This document shows, piece after piece, positions 1 through 7,245 of a DNA stretch of 34,652 bases; positions within the stretch are counted from its first letter, which is position 1, and each line of letters begins with the position of its first letter. The stretch is from an uncultured Eggerthellaceae bacterium (GTDB taxonomy: Bacteria; Actinomycetota; Coriobacteriia; Coriobacteriales; Eggerthellaceae). A model generated the notes under the pieces. That model was given only the letters and a program-made list of their open reading frames with translations. It made no database searches and was not told the origin of the DNA. The translations under genes and the position numbers were made by a program. The DNA is taken from positions 1 to 34,652 of the forward strand of contig CALUHI010000032.1 in assembly GCA_944320405.1 (NCBI GenBank), in the 5' to 3' direction.

Positions 1-2
1 TG

Positions 3-335
3 ATGACCGAGGCGCATGAAGCCGAAGCGAACACCGAGGCGGCAAGCGCCCAAGCGGCGAACGACCGCACTGCGCGTAATTCGTCTCTGCCGGCATCCGA
101 AAGGCAGGCGCGCATCGTGGACGGCAGCACGCAAACCAAGACGTACGCCATCGGCCTGATCCCTGACTACGAGCAGCGCATCACCGACTACTGAAACGCC
201 GTCAACGAAAGCGGCTACGACTACGAACTCGCGATGGCCAGCGACGAGGAACCGTCCGACGAGGCCCGCGCCAAGGCAGAAGCCGGCCCTGAAGAGCCCG
301 CCCTCTACACGCTGACGGAGATCGCGGAATCCTAA
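3..335 (+). pseudogene. Unrecognised ORF end interrupted by an in-frame TGA
   Basis: The frame is open from the window edge, runs to a TGA at 192-194, and then continues in the same frame for 46 codons to a TAA at 333-335. Both halves have the same style: acidic, rich in Ala and Glu, with tyrosines around the break (…RITDY-stop-NAVNESGYDYEL…). One base change, TGG to TGA (Trp to stop), would explain the break. The first ATG is at position 3, but the gene may begin outside the window, so this could be the tail of a longer protein. I do not recognise the family. A REP-like palindrome begins 9 nt after the final stop. It could also be an intact short gene ending at 194 followed by chance open frame, but the matching composition makes a nonsense mutation or a sequencing error more likely. 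Confidence 0.4.
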
Positions 336-344
336 GCCCGCTGA

Positions 345-377
345 AATGAGAAAAAGTGACTGTCCCTTTTTCTCATT
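345..377. repeat. REP-like palindrome, copy 1
   Basis: The perfect arms ATGAGAAAAAG (346-356) and CTTTTTCTCAT (366-376) flank the 9-nt centre TGACTGTCC, with one more A/T pair outside. Closely related copies lie at 11984-12018, 20815-20849 and 25723-25761. This copy begins 9 nt after the stop codon of the broken ORF. Confidence 0.85.
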
Positions 378-589
378 CGGGAGACGGACGCGCGCCCCAC
401 CTCGCCTCGAACAGGTCGGCAGCGCCTTCTCTGAGCGAGCGGTCGTGCTTGCATCGCAGGTTGATCGGCATGGGAAAGCCTCCCGTCTCCCGGACTTTAC
501 TTTCTTTGTCAGGAAATGGGAGGCGGTTTGTTAGTACCCCCCTTTTTTTCACTTCGATCCTCCAACTGACGTCCCGTCTTCGTGCAATC

Positions 590-641
590 GCTCTTTATCG
601 AACGTTCTCCTGACTTTTTCGGAAATTGTTCGATAAAGAGC
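590..641. repeat. 14-bp perfect inverted repeat with 24-nt loop
   Basis: GCTCTTTATCGAAC at 590-603 is exactly complementary to GTTCGATAAAGAGC at 628-641, and TTTCTCTTGTC follows on the right. It could be a terminator for something transcribed rightwards, or a remnant of mobile-element ends. No nearby gene obviously needs it. Confidence 0.6.
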
Positions 642-800
642 TTTCTCTTGTCGTCGGGCGATTTCTTTTGAAGAGGGGCTTGGCCTGACCTGGCATTTTC
701 CGAATGCAATTGCGATGCGATCGCGCGTATGGCTGCTCGGACTCCTGACGGCAGCTCTCTGCCGAAGTATTTTCGAAAAAAGTAGAACTACCGTCGCTTT

Positions 801-1101
801 AGAGTCCTCTTCGCAAGATTGCGCTCTATTCGCAGGGTTTGGAGGGGTCATCGGGCTCAAGATTTGAGGGGGGGGGTCATCGGGTTCAAGAGTCCCCTTC
901 CGTAGATGGCTGCACTCTATTCGTGAGTTTTTGGCGCCCGAAGCGCGTCGCGCTGCCAAAAACGCTCGTTTAGTGTGCGGCCTTTTCCGAAAGCGCGGCA
1001 CCTCTCAAAAGGAGAAGGGACGTGTCCTGCGCTTTTGCAGATCACGTCCCTTCGATCGCTCCCGGATTAACGCAGGAGGCGCTTCCGACGCGCTCTATTC
1101 G
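801..1101. repeat. Degenerate direct repeat around CTCTATTCG
   Basis: Two diverged units start with AGAGTCC at 801 and 889. Each is followed by C(T/C)CTTC, a short variable stretch, CTCTATTCG (824-832 and 915-923) and a GAGTTT/AGGGTTT-like tail. GGGGTCATCGGG(C/T)TCAAG occurs twice between them. CTCTATTCG appears a third time at 1093-1101. The unit length is about 90 bp. Function is unknown; it may be a decayed small element. Confidence 0.5.
1014..1053 (-). terminator. Probable terminator of nrdD
   Basis: GAAGGGACGTG (1014-1024) pairs perfectly with CACGTCCCTTC (1043-1053). Read on the minus strand, the stem is followed by TCCTTTTGAGAGG. It lies about 165 nt beyond the nrdD stop codon and is the first strong hairpin with a pyrimidine tail after the tandem repeat. 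The U-tract is imperfect. Confidence 0.5.
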
Positions 1102-1169
1102 AGCAAATTTGCCGCGTGAGACAGCTTGGCGCCGTCAAATCGGCGCGAATAGTGCGCGCCGACCCGACC

Positions 1170-1230
1170 CTACACCGTCACGACAACCCCCTCCTACGCC
1201 GTCACGCCAACGCTCCCCTACGCCGTCACG
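1170..1230. repeat. 24-nt tandem repeat at the nrdD stop codon
   Basis: The segment C(T)ACGCCGTCACG occurs at 1218-1230, 1194-1206 and, with one change, 1170-1182, exactly 24 bp apart. The first unit encodes the last four NrdD residues (AVTA) and the stop codon. The other two are copies in the 3' flank, each carrying its own copy of the TAG-containing segment. It looks like slippage duplication of the gene end. Confidence 0.8.
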
Positions 1231-3635
1231 GCGGCAGCGCGCAGGTCGTTCACGTGCTGGAGCACGGGGGCAGCGCCGGCGATGATCTGAACGGTGCCGT
1301 CGGGCGCCACCTCCAGCATCGTGGGTGCCTGCATGATGCTGAAACGCTGGCACAGTTCGACGTTCGCCTCGGCGAGCAGCTCCTCGTACGGGATGCCGGC
1401 CTCGTCCATCTGGGCGCAGTCGAACTTGCAGTTGGGGCAGGTGCGCGTCGCCACCAGATAGCGGCCGGCGGGAAGCGTGCTGCTCGTCGGCGCTGCCACC
1501 GCCGCGCCGGCGGACACGTCCACCACCTTGGGCTGATGCGCCAGCGGACCGACATGCGTCAGCTTGGACGTCGCGACGTCGTAGAGGCGGCGGTCCTTGA
1601 ACTCCTGGCTTTTGCCGTCGTTCCAGTTCTTCACCGGGCGGTAGTAGCCCGTGATGCGCGAGTACACCTCGGTCTCCTCGTGGCACTGCGGGCACTCGTA
1701 GACCTCGCCCGCGATGTAACCGTGGTTCTTGCACACCGAATAGGTCGGCGACAGCGTGTAGTACGGCAGCTCGTAGTTCTCGGCGATCTTGCGCACGAGC
1801 GTCGCCGCCGCCTTCCAGTCAGGCAGCTTCTCGCCAAGGAACGCATGGAACACGGTGCCAGACGTATACAGTGTCTGAAGCCCGTCCTGGATGTCCAGCG
1901 CGCTGAATATGTCTTCGGTGTAGCCCACCGGCAGATGCGAGCTGTTGGTGTAGTACGGCGTGCCGTTCTCGTTCGCTGTGATGATGTCGGGGAACTGCTC
2001 TTTGTCGTGCTTGGCGAAGCGGTACGTGGTGCTTTCGGCAGGCGTGGCCTCCAGGTTGTACAGGTCGCCGTATTTTTCCTGGTAGTCGCTCAGGCGGTCG
2101 CGCATATGGTTGAGCACAGCCTTCGTGAACTCCTGCGCGCGCTCGTCGGTGAGATCGCAGCGCAACCACTGCGCGTTCAGACAAGCCTCGTTCATGCCCA
2201 CCAAGCCGATGGTGCTGAAGTGGTTGTCGAAGGTGCCCAGGTAGCGCTTGGTGTAGGGGTAGAGCCCCGCATCAAGCAGCTTGGTGATGACGGTGCGCTT
2301 GGTCTTGAGCGAGCGCGCGGCGATGTCCATCAGATGGTCCAGACGCGCGTAGAAATCGGCTTCGTCGACCGCCTGGTAGGCAATGCGCGGCATGTTGATC
2401 GTGACGACGCCCACCGAGCCTGTGGACTCACCGCTGCCAAAGAACCCGCCCGACTTCTTGCGCAGCTCGCGCAGGTCAAGACGCAGGCGGCAGCACATCG
2501 AGCGCACGTCGGAGGGCTCCATGTCGGAGTTGATGTAGTTGCTGAAGTACGGCGTGCCGTATTTGCTGGTCATCTCGAACAGCAGCTTGTTGTTCTCGGT
2601 TTCCGACCAGTCGAAGTCGCTCGTGATGGAATAGGTGGGGATGGGATACTGGAACCCACGGCCCTCGGCGTCGCCCTCGATCATGATCTCGATGAACGCC
2701 TTGTTCACCATGTCCATTTCAGCTTGGCAGTCGCCGTACGTGAAGTCCTGCTCCACCCCGCCCACGATGGCGGGCTGGTCGCGCAGGTCGGCCGGACACG
2801 TCCAATCCAGCGTGATATTGCTGAACGGGGCCTGCGTACCCCAGCGCGACGGCGTGTTGACACCGAAGATGAAGCTCTCGATGCAGTGCTTGGTTTCCTC
2901 GTAGGAAAGCCCGTCGGTGCGCACGAACGGCGCCAGGTAGGTGTCGAAGCTGGAAAACGCTTGGGCACCCGCCCACTCGTTCTGCATGATGCCCAGGAAG
3001 TTCACCATCTGGTTGCACAGGCTTGCCAGATGCTTGGCAGGCTTGGACGTGATCTTGCCCGGAACGCCACCCAGGCCTTCCTGGATGAGCTGCTTGAGCG
3101 ACCACCCGGCACAGTAGCCGGTGAGCATCGAAAGGTCATGCAGGTGGATGTCGGCGCTGCGGTGCGCGTCGGCAACCTCTTTGTCGTAGACCTCCGACAG
3201 CCAGTAGTTGGCGGTGATGGCGCCCGAATTGGAGAGGATCAGGCCACCAACGGAATACGTGACGGTGGAGTTTTCCTTCACGCGCCAGTCTTCCACCTTC
3301 AGGTAGCTGTCTACCAGCGACTTGTAGTCCAGAAGCGTGGCTTTGGCATTGCGCACGTTCTCGCGCTGCTTGCGGTAAAGGATGTACGCCTTGGCGACAT
3401 CGGCGTAACCGGCGTTGGACAGCACCTCTTCCACGCTGTCCTGGATATCCTCGACGCTGATGACGCCGTCTTTCACCTTCGGCTCAAAATGAGCGGTGAC
3501 GTTAAGGCCCAGAAGATCGATGGTGGAAGGATGGTATTGCTTGCCCAAAGCATCGAATGCCTTGGCGATAGCAGCGGTGATCTTGGCGATGTCGAATTCG
3601 GCGATTTTGCCGTCGCGCTTCTGAACCTGATACAT
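1218..3635 (-). CDS. nrdD: Anaerobic ribonucleoside-triphosphate reductase with C-terminal glutaredoxin-like domain
   Basis: This class III ribonucleotide reductase uses a glycyl radical to convert ribonucleoside triphosphates to deoxyribonucleotides in the cytoplasm without oxygen. I start it at ATG 3635 (MYQVQKRDGK) because GAAAGGGG lies just upstream; the frame extends 24 codons further without a site. The 805-residue protein opens with an ATP-cone (about 1-95). It continues with the catalytic barrel (for example NTPSRWGTQAPFSNITLDW), a zinc ribbon Cys635-x2-His638…Cys648-x2-Cys651, and the glycyl-radical loop RITGYYRPV with Gly663. After an Ala/Ser linker (about 704-723), residues 724-805 form a small thioredoxin-fold-like domain with CPNC (733-736) and a cis-Pro-like QAPT. 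This resembles glutaredoxin/NrdH and may be a built-in reductant. The activase gene nrdG is divergent. Identity of the reductase is firm; the tail's role is inferred. Confidence 0.96.
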   Translation of the reverse strand: MYQVQKRDGKIAEFDIAKITAAIAKAFDALGKQYHPSTIDLLGLNVTAHFEPKVKDGVISVEDIQDSVEEVLSNAGYADVAKAYILYRKQRENVRNAKATLLDYKSLVDSYLKVEDWRVKENSTVTYSVGGLILSNSGAITANYWLSEVYDKEVADAHRSADIHLHDLSMLTGYCAGWSLKQLIQEGLGGVPGKITSKPAKHLASLCNQMVNFLGIMQNEWAGAQAFSSFDTYLAPFVRTDGLSYEETKHCIESFIFGVNTPSRWGTQAPFSNITLDWTCPADLRDQPAIVGGVEQDFTYGDCQAEMDMVNKAFIEIMIEGDAEGRGFQYPIPTYSITSDFDWSETENNKLLFEMTSKYGTPYFSNYINSDMEPSDVRSMCCRLRLDLRELRKKSGGFFGSGESTGSVGVVTINMPRIAYQAVDEADFYARLDHLMDIAARSLKTKRTVITKLLDAGLYPYTKRYLGTFDNHFSTIGLVGMNEACLNAQWLRCDLTDERAQEFTKAVLNHMRDRLSDYQEKYGDLYNLEATPAESTTYRFAKHDKEQFPDIITANENGTPYYTNSSHLPVGYTEDIFSALDIQDGLQTLYTSGTVFHAFLGEKLPDWKAAATLVRKIAENYELPYYTLSPTYSVCKNHGYIAGEVYECPQCHEETEVYSRITGYYRPVKNWNDGKSQEFKDRRLYDVATSKLTHVGPLAHQPKVVDVSAGAAVAAPTSSTLPAGRYLVATRTCPNCKFDCAQMDEAGIPYEELLAEANVELCQRFSIMQAPTMLEVAPDGTVQIIAGAAPVLQHVNDLRAAAVTA

Positions 3636-3703
3636 GCCGGCCCCTTTCGGTTGGAGAGTGGATTCAATCCTAGCCGGGCAGAATCGGGTCGTCAATGAAA
3701 ACG

Positions 3704-3747
3704 ACAATATATTGTTTCAACTTTTTTGTGCAGCCACAATATATGGT
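3704..3747. promoter_or_regulatory. Pair of NrdR-box-like operators
   Basis: ACAATATATTGT (3704-3715) and CACAATATATGGTG (3735-3748) both match the known NrdR box pattern (acaCwAtATaTwGtgt). Their centres are 32 bp apart, about three helical turns, as expected for paired NrdR sites. They lie 69-112 bp upstream of nrdD and about 270-310 bp upstream of nrdG, so they most likely act on the nrdD promoter. NrdR is the nucleotide-sensing repressor of ribonucleotide reductase genes; its gene is not in this window. Confidence 0.8.
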
Positions 3748-3918
3748 GGTTTTGCCAGTTTTTCGTGAAGTAGCATTTTTCAGGATGGCGCTTTGAATGC
3801 CCACCTGCGGCAATGCTGTCAAGCAGCGGAAAAGATCGCCTTAACAGGCATCCCGCTTTCGCTGCGCCCATCTTAGCAGCAATCAGGTCGAGCGGTTCAA
3901 AATCGATTCAAGCGTCCA

Positions 3919-3947
3919 GGAAGGGGAAGTTGCCCTCTTCCCCTTCC
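3919..3947. other. Hairpin in the nrdG leader region
   Basis: GGAAGGGGAAG (3919-3929) and CTTCCCCTTCC (3937-3947) form a perfect 11-bp stem with a 7-nt loop, 69 nt upstream of the nrdG start. No T-run follows, so it is not a standard terminator. It could be an untranslated-leader structure. Apart from this and the NrdR boxes I see nothing in the 380-bp nrdD-nrdG gap. Confidence 0.5.
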
Positions 3948-4015
3948 CCAACACAACTTCGCTGGCATAAGATAGGGGGCGGAAACCGCGCCGTTTCGTT
4001 GCGAAGGAGGCTGTC

Positions 4016-4759
4016 ATGCGCATCGCGGGAATGCAGAAGCTGACGCTGCTGGACTATCCGGGGCTCACGGCCGCCACGGTGTTCACGCCCGGATGCAACC
4101 TGCGTTGTCCGTTTTGCCACAACAGCCAGCTGATTGCAGGCGAAACCGAGGAAACGTTCGGCGATTCCGACGACGTCCTTGCGTTTCTGCGCACGCGGCA
4201 TCGCCTGCTCGACGGAGTGTGCATTTCAGGTGGCGAGCCGTTGTTGCAGCCTGGCATCGACGCGTTCTGCCGTTCCCTGAAAGAGCTTGGGTTCGCCGTG
4301 AAATTGGACACCAACGGAACGCAACCCGACCGCCTGCGCGCGTTGCTGGACGAAGGGCTTGTCGACTACGTTGCCATGGACGTGAAAAACGCGCCTGAAC
4401 GCTATGCGGAAACGACGGGGCGCGCGGAGCTTGACCTGGCGCCCATCACCGAAAGCATGCGGCTGTTGCTTTCCCAAGACCCAGCGGCGGGTGGGGCGAC
4501 CTATGAGTTTCGCACCACGGTCGTCCGCGAGTTGCACGCACGGGAAGACTTGACCCAGCTCGCCTATTGGATCGTCGACGAAGCGCGCACCTTGCTTTCG
4601 CCCCTGTGCCCACCGTGGCATATTCAGAATTTCAAAGATACCGAAACCGTACTCGCCGGCCCGGGTGCGCTGCATCCTTGGGATGAATACGAGCTGCGCG
4701 CCCTGCTTCCACATCTGCGAGCCATCATCCCCACCGTTGAGCTGCGCGGCATAGACTAG
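4016..4759 (+). CDS. nrdG: Anaerobic ribonucleotide reductase activating protein (radical SAM)
   Basis: The activase uses a [4Fe-4S] cluster and S-adenosylmethionine to generate the glycyl radical on NrdD. The radical-SAM motif is C27-x3-C31-x2-C34 (CNLRCPFC), followed by SGGEP at 71-75, which helps bind SAM. The start at 4016 has an excellent ribosome binding site (AAGGAGG, 5 nt spacing). At 247 residues it is longer than the E. coli NrdG (about 154) and resembles the longer activase type often paired with NrdD enzymes in strict anaerobes (MRIAGxQKLxLxDYPG opening). It lies divergently from nrdD across a shared 380-bp regulatory region, which supports the pairing. Confidence 0.93.
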   Translation: MRIAGMQKLTLLDYPGLTAATVFTPGCNLRCPFCHNSQLIAGETEETFGDSDDVLAFLRTRHRLLDGVCISGGEPLLQPGIDAFCRSLKELGFAVKLDTNGTQPDRLRALLDEGLVDYVAMDVKNAPERYAETTGRAELDLAPITESMRLLLSQDPAAGGATYEFRTTVVRELHAREDLTQLAYWIVDEARTLLSPLCPPWHIQNFKDTETVLAGPGALHPWDEYELRALLPHLRAIIPTVELRGID

Positions 4760-4835
4760 AGTTGCGGCACCGGGCGCCAACGCCCTGTGCCGACTGTTCC
4801 CCGACGGTCAACCTTTCTTTAAAGCTACCCTTGCG

Positions 4836-4866
4836 TTCACATGCCCCTGCAGGCCGCCGGTATACT
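4836..4866 (+). promoter_or_regulatory. Candidate promoter for the GH3 lipoprotein gene
   Basis: TATACT at 4861-4866 is a good -10 element. TTCACA at 4836-4841 is a weak -35 at 19 bp spacing. It is placed about 75 bp upstream of the start codon. Confidence 0.35.
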
Positions 4867-4942
4867 GAAAAATTGCGGCAATCGCACCATCCACCCTGCG
4901 CAATCGCGCCACAAACACTCCACGCCGCCTGAAGGAGGCCCT

Positions 4943-5800
4943 ATGCCATCCCATTCCCGCCAAACCGGGCAACATCGTTCTGCATTTTCTCTGCGCTTTG
5001 TCGCAGTCGTCTGCGTTGCCGCTCTCGTAGCACTCGCACTGCTGTGCTCCGGATGCGCGCCGACATCGTCCAATTCTTCCAATACGCACGAAGCGGGTTC
5101 CTTCGCTGATGGCGTTGAGGATTCGCCCTCGTCGAACAGCAATTCCGAAACCGCTGCCGAAGACGCCGCGCCCGATGCTGACATCGCCAACAACCCTGAA
5201 AGCAACACCATGGCGCGCCGTTCGTTCGGCACCAGCGCCGCTGAGGTCTCTCCCATGGTGAAAGCCCAGGTGGAGGGCTTCCTATCGTCTGACGTTCTGT
5301 GCGCAGCGAAGCATTTTCCCGGAATCGGCGGCGCCGAAGGCGACAGCCACCACGAAAGCATCTACTCGCAAAAGACCGTCGACCAAATGGCATCCGAAGA
5401 GCTTCTCCCCTTCCAAGCCGCCATGGAGGCAAACGTCCCCTTCATCATGGTGGGCCACCTTTCCACACCTGCCATCACCGGCACCGACGCCCCCGCCAGC
5501 CTGTCATCCGAAATCGCGACAGGCGTTCTCAGGGAGCGTCTGGGGTATGAAGGCATCGTCATCACCGACTCCCTCAGCATGGCGGCTGCCTCTGAACTCT
5601 ATCCGCCCTCGAAAATCGCCGTCGCGGCCCTTGAGGCAGGCGTCGACATGATGCTCATGCCCACCGACTTGCCCGCCGCATTGGAAGGCGTGGTCGATGC
5701 CGTCGAGTCCGGAACCCTCACGGAAGAGCGCCTTGACGAATCGCTCATGCGCATCGTCCGCGCGAAGCTCGCCTGGGAAGACGGCTCGCTCGCTGCGTAA
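4943..5800 (+). CDS. Shortened GH3 (NagZ-like) lipoprotein
   Basis: The start at 4943 follows AAGGAGG with 4 nt spacing. The 285-residue protein has a signal peptide with a hydrophobic stretch (about 16-34) ending in LLCSGC, so Cys38 is the probable lipidation site. A Ser/Asn/Glu-rich linker follows (about 40-75). The rest matches the second half of a family 3 glycoside hydrolase barrel: DIANNPESNTMARRSFG (80-96), the KHFPG block (123-127), the Asp134-Ser-His136 general-acid motif typical of beta-N-acetylhexosaminidases, and ITDSLSM with nucleophile Asp209. The first half of the barrel (normally with LTLEEKxxQ, DxEGG and substrate-binding strands, about 150 residues) is absent. The linker joins directly to mid-barrel, as if an in-frame internal deletion had occurred. 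Activity is doubtful; full-length relatives would act on cell-wall amino sugars. Confidence 0.8.
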   Translation: MPSHSRQTGQHRSAFSLRFVAVVCVAALVALALLCSGCAPTSSNSSNTHEAGSFADGVEDSPSSNSNSETAAEDAAPDADIANNPESNTMARRSFGTSAAEVSPMVKAQVEGFLSSDVLCAAKHFPGIGGAEGDSHHESIYSQKTVDQMASEELLPFQAAMEANVPFIMVGHLSTPAITGTDAPASLSSEIATGVLRERLGYEGIVITDSLSMAAASELYPPSKIAVAALEAGVDMMLMPTDLPAALEGVVDAVESGTLTEERLDESLMRIVRAKLAWEDGSLAA

Positions 5801-5816
5801 CGATCTCGTCTGCGCG

Positions 5817-5846
5817 TTCCGGCAGCCTGCCCGCGCATGCTATAGT
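5817..5846 (+). promoter_or_regulatory. Candidate promoter for phosphofructokinase
   Basis: TTCCGG (5817-5822) and TATAGT (5841-5846) are separated by 18 bp and lie about 110 bp upstream of the start codon. Confidence 0.4.
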
Positions 5847-5953
5847 GGAATGGTTCGCGGAAATTCGCCGTTGCGGCTTGCAACACACGAGCACGACGCC
5901 TGACAAGCAGTTTCCGCACCCCATCCGCATCTGCGAGAAATGAGGAACGCACC

Positions 5954-7162
5954 ATGGCCAATTGCCTCGTCGCCCAGTCCGGCGGCCCCACTGCCGTCAT
6001 CAACGCCAGCCTCGCCGGCGTCATCCGCGCCAACCAGCTGAACCCGGTGTACGACCGTGTCTACGGCGGTCTGCACGGCATCGAGGGCGTGCTTGACGAC
6101 AAGCTCTACGACCTCACCGACCTGCCCGGCAGCGAGATCGAGATTCTGAAGCAGTCTCCCTCGAGCGCTCTGGGCACCTGCCGCTACAAGCTGAAGCGCG
6201 GCAACGACACCGACTTCAAGCGCCTGGTGGAGATCATGGACAAGCACGACATCGAGGTCATGTTCTACATCGGCGGCAACGACTCCATGGACACCGTGGA
6301 CGCACTGTCCGAGTGGGCGCAGGAGCACGGCATGCCGCAGCGTTTCGTGGGCATTCCCAAGACGGTCGACAACGATCTGGTGCCTGTTGACCACTGCCCC
6401 GGCTTCCCCAGCGCCGCCAAGATCGCCAACCAGATCGTGCATGCCACCTACCTGGACTACGCCGCTTACACGCGTCCCGAGGTATTCATCGTTGAAACCA
6501 TGGGCCGCGACGCTGGCTGGCTGGCCGCCAGCTGCTGCGTGACCGGCGACGTTGACCTGGTGGTTTTGCCCGAGGTCGACTTCGACAAAGACGCGTTCCT
6601 GGCCGAGGTCAAGAAGAAGTTCGACGAGAAGGGCGAGTGCTACATCGTCGTGTCCGAGGGCGCGCACTACGCCGACGGCACCTACCTGTCCGCTGGCGAC
6701 ACCGCCAACGACGGCTTCGCTCACGCGGTGCTGGGCGGTGCGGGCATGCAGCTCAAGCAGATGATCATCGATTCCGGCATCGTGCCCCGCGGCGTGGTGC
6801 AGGACCTTTCGCGCGCAGCACGCTCCAGCAACTTCGCGCAGAGCCTGACCGACGTGACCGAGGCGTACGAGCTTGGCATGAGCGCCCACATGCGCAGCGC
6901 CGACCCCGCGTTCACCGCACAGGTTGTGGGCATCGAGCGCGGCACCGACGCGCAGGGCGGCTACTTCGCCAAGTACTTTGCGAAACCCGCATGCGAGTTC
7001 GCGAACTTCGTGAAGCACTTCCCCACCGAGTGGATCCTGCCGAACTACCAGGGCATCACCCAGGAAGCCATCGACTACTTCAAGCCGCTGATGGCCGGCG
7101 AGCCCAAGCTGGTCATGGATGGCGCCGTGCCCGCCACCATCGTGCCGTTCAACAAGCGCTAA
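5954..7162 (+). CDS. pfp: 6-phosphofructokinase, probably pyrophosphate-dependent
   Basis: This glycolytic enzyme phosphorylates fructose 6-phosphate to fructose 1,6-bisphosphate. The start at 5954 has a modest site (GAGGAA). The 402-residue chain shows the N-terminal QSGGPTAVINAS loop, GGNDS at 107-111 and PKTVDND at 135-141, then MGRDAGWLA. The Asp at the second variable position of the GGxDS loop and the Lys of PKTVDND are the residues that distinguish PPi-dependent enzymes from ATP-dependent ones (GGDGS). The length of about 400 fits the longer PPi-type clade rather than the 320-residue bacterial PfkA. It has its own promoter and a strong terminator. Donor specificity is inferred from these residues only. 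Confidence 0.9.
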   Translation: MANCLVAQSGGPTAVINASLAGVIRANQLNPVYDRVYGGLHGIEGVLDDKLYDLTDLPGSEIEILKQSPSSALGTCRYKLKRGNDTDFKRLVEIMDKHDIEVMFYIGGNDSMDTVDALSEWAQEHGMPQRFVGIPKTVDNDLVPVDHCPGFPSAAKIANQIVHATYLDYAAYTRPEVFIVETMGRDAGWLAASCCVTGDVDLVVLPEVDFDKDAFLAEVKKKFDEKGECYIVVSEGAHYADGTYLSAGDTANDGFAHAVLGGAGMQLKQMIIDSGIVPRGVVQDLSRAARSSNFAQSLTDVTEAYELGMSAHMRSADPAFTAQVVGIERGTDAQGGYFAKYFAKPACEFANFVKHFPTEWILPNYQGITQEAIDYFKPLMAGEPKLVMDGAVPATIVPFNKR

Positions 7163-7206
7163 AGAAGTCGGGGCGGCAGGTCCATCAACCGACAGAAGGC
7201 AAGCCG

Positions 7207-7245
7207 AGAGCCGGCGGATCAATCGCGATCCGCCGGCTCTTTCTT
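7207..7245. terminator. Strong terminator between pfp and the EamA gene
   Basis: GAGCCGGCGGATC (7208-7220) pairs with GATCCGCCGGCTC (7227-7239), followed by TTTCTTTCC. It ends pfp transcription 45 nt after the stop codon. The convergent EamA gene has its stop codon (7219-7221) inside this stem-loop. Confidence 0.85.

Larger units (their letters stand above)
336..1217. other. Gene-free, repeat-rich stretch downstream of nrdD
   Basis: No convincing gene is visible in these 880 bases. The short ORFs have no ribosome binding site, odd composition and no family resemblance. The stretch holds a REP-like palindrome (345-377), a 14-bp perfect inverted repeat (590-641), a degenerate direct repeat (about 801-1101), a hairpin terminator for nrdD (1014-1053) and a 24-nt tandem repeat running into the nrdD stop codon (1170-1230). 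The part at 500-800 is T-rich and AT-richer than the flanking genes, as expected for a graveyard of small mobile sequences. Confidence 0.6.

Noticed and set aside
192-194. Selenocysteine read-through at the in-frame TGA
   Set aside because: No SECIS-like hairpin follows directly, the surrounding sequence is not a known selenoprotein, and Trp fits the context better.
549-1001. 150-residue minus-strand ORF in the gene-free region
   Set aside because: It spans the inverted repeat and the degenerate direct repeats, has no ribosome binding site and no recognisable domain.
801-1230. CRISPR array
   Set aside because: The repeats are diverged or strictly tandem, without uniform spacers, and no cas gene is present.
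1116-3698. 860-residue plus-strand ORF opposite nrdD, and similar long antisense ORFs opposite pfp, glmU, eno, rpoA and others
   Set aside because: They are shadows created by high GC codon use. They have no ribosome binding sites and are full of His/Arg/Val runs, while the opposite strand encodes clear conserved proteins.
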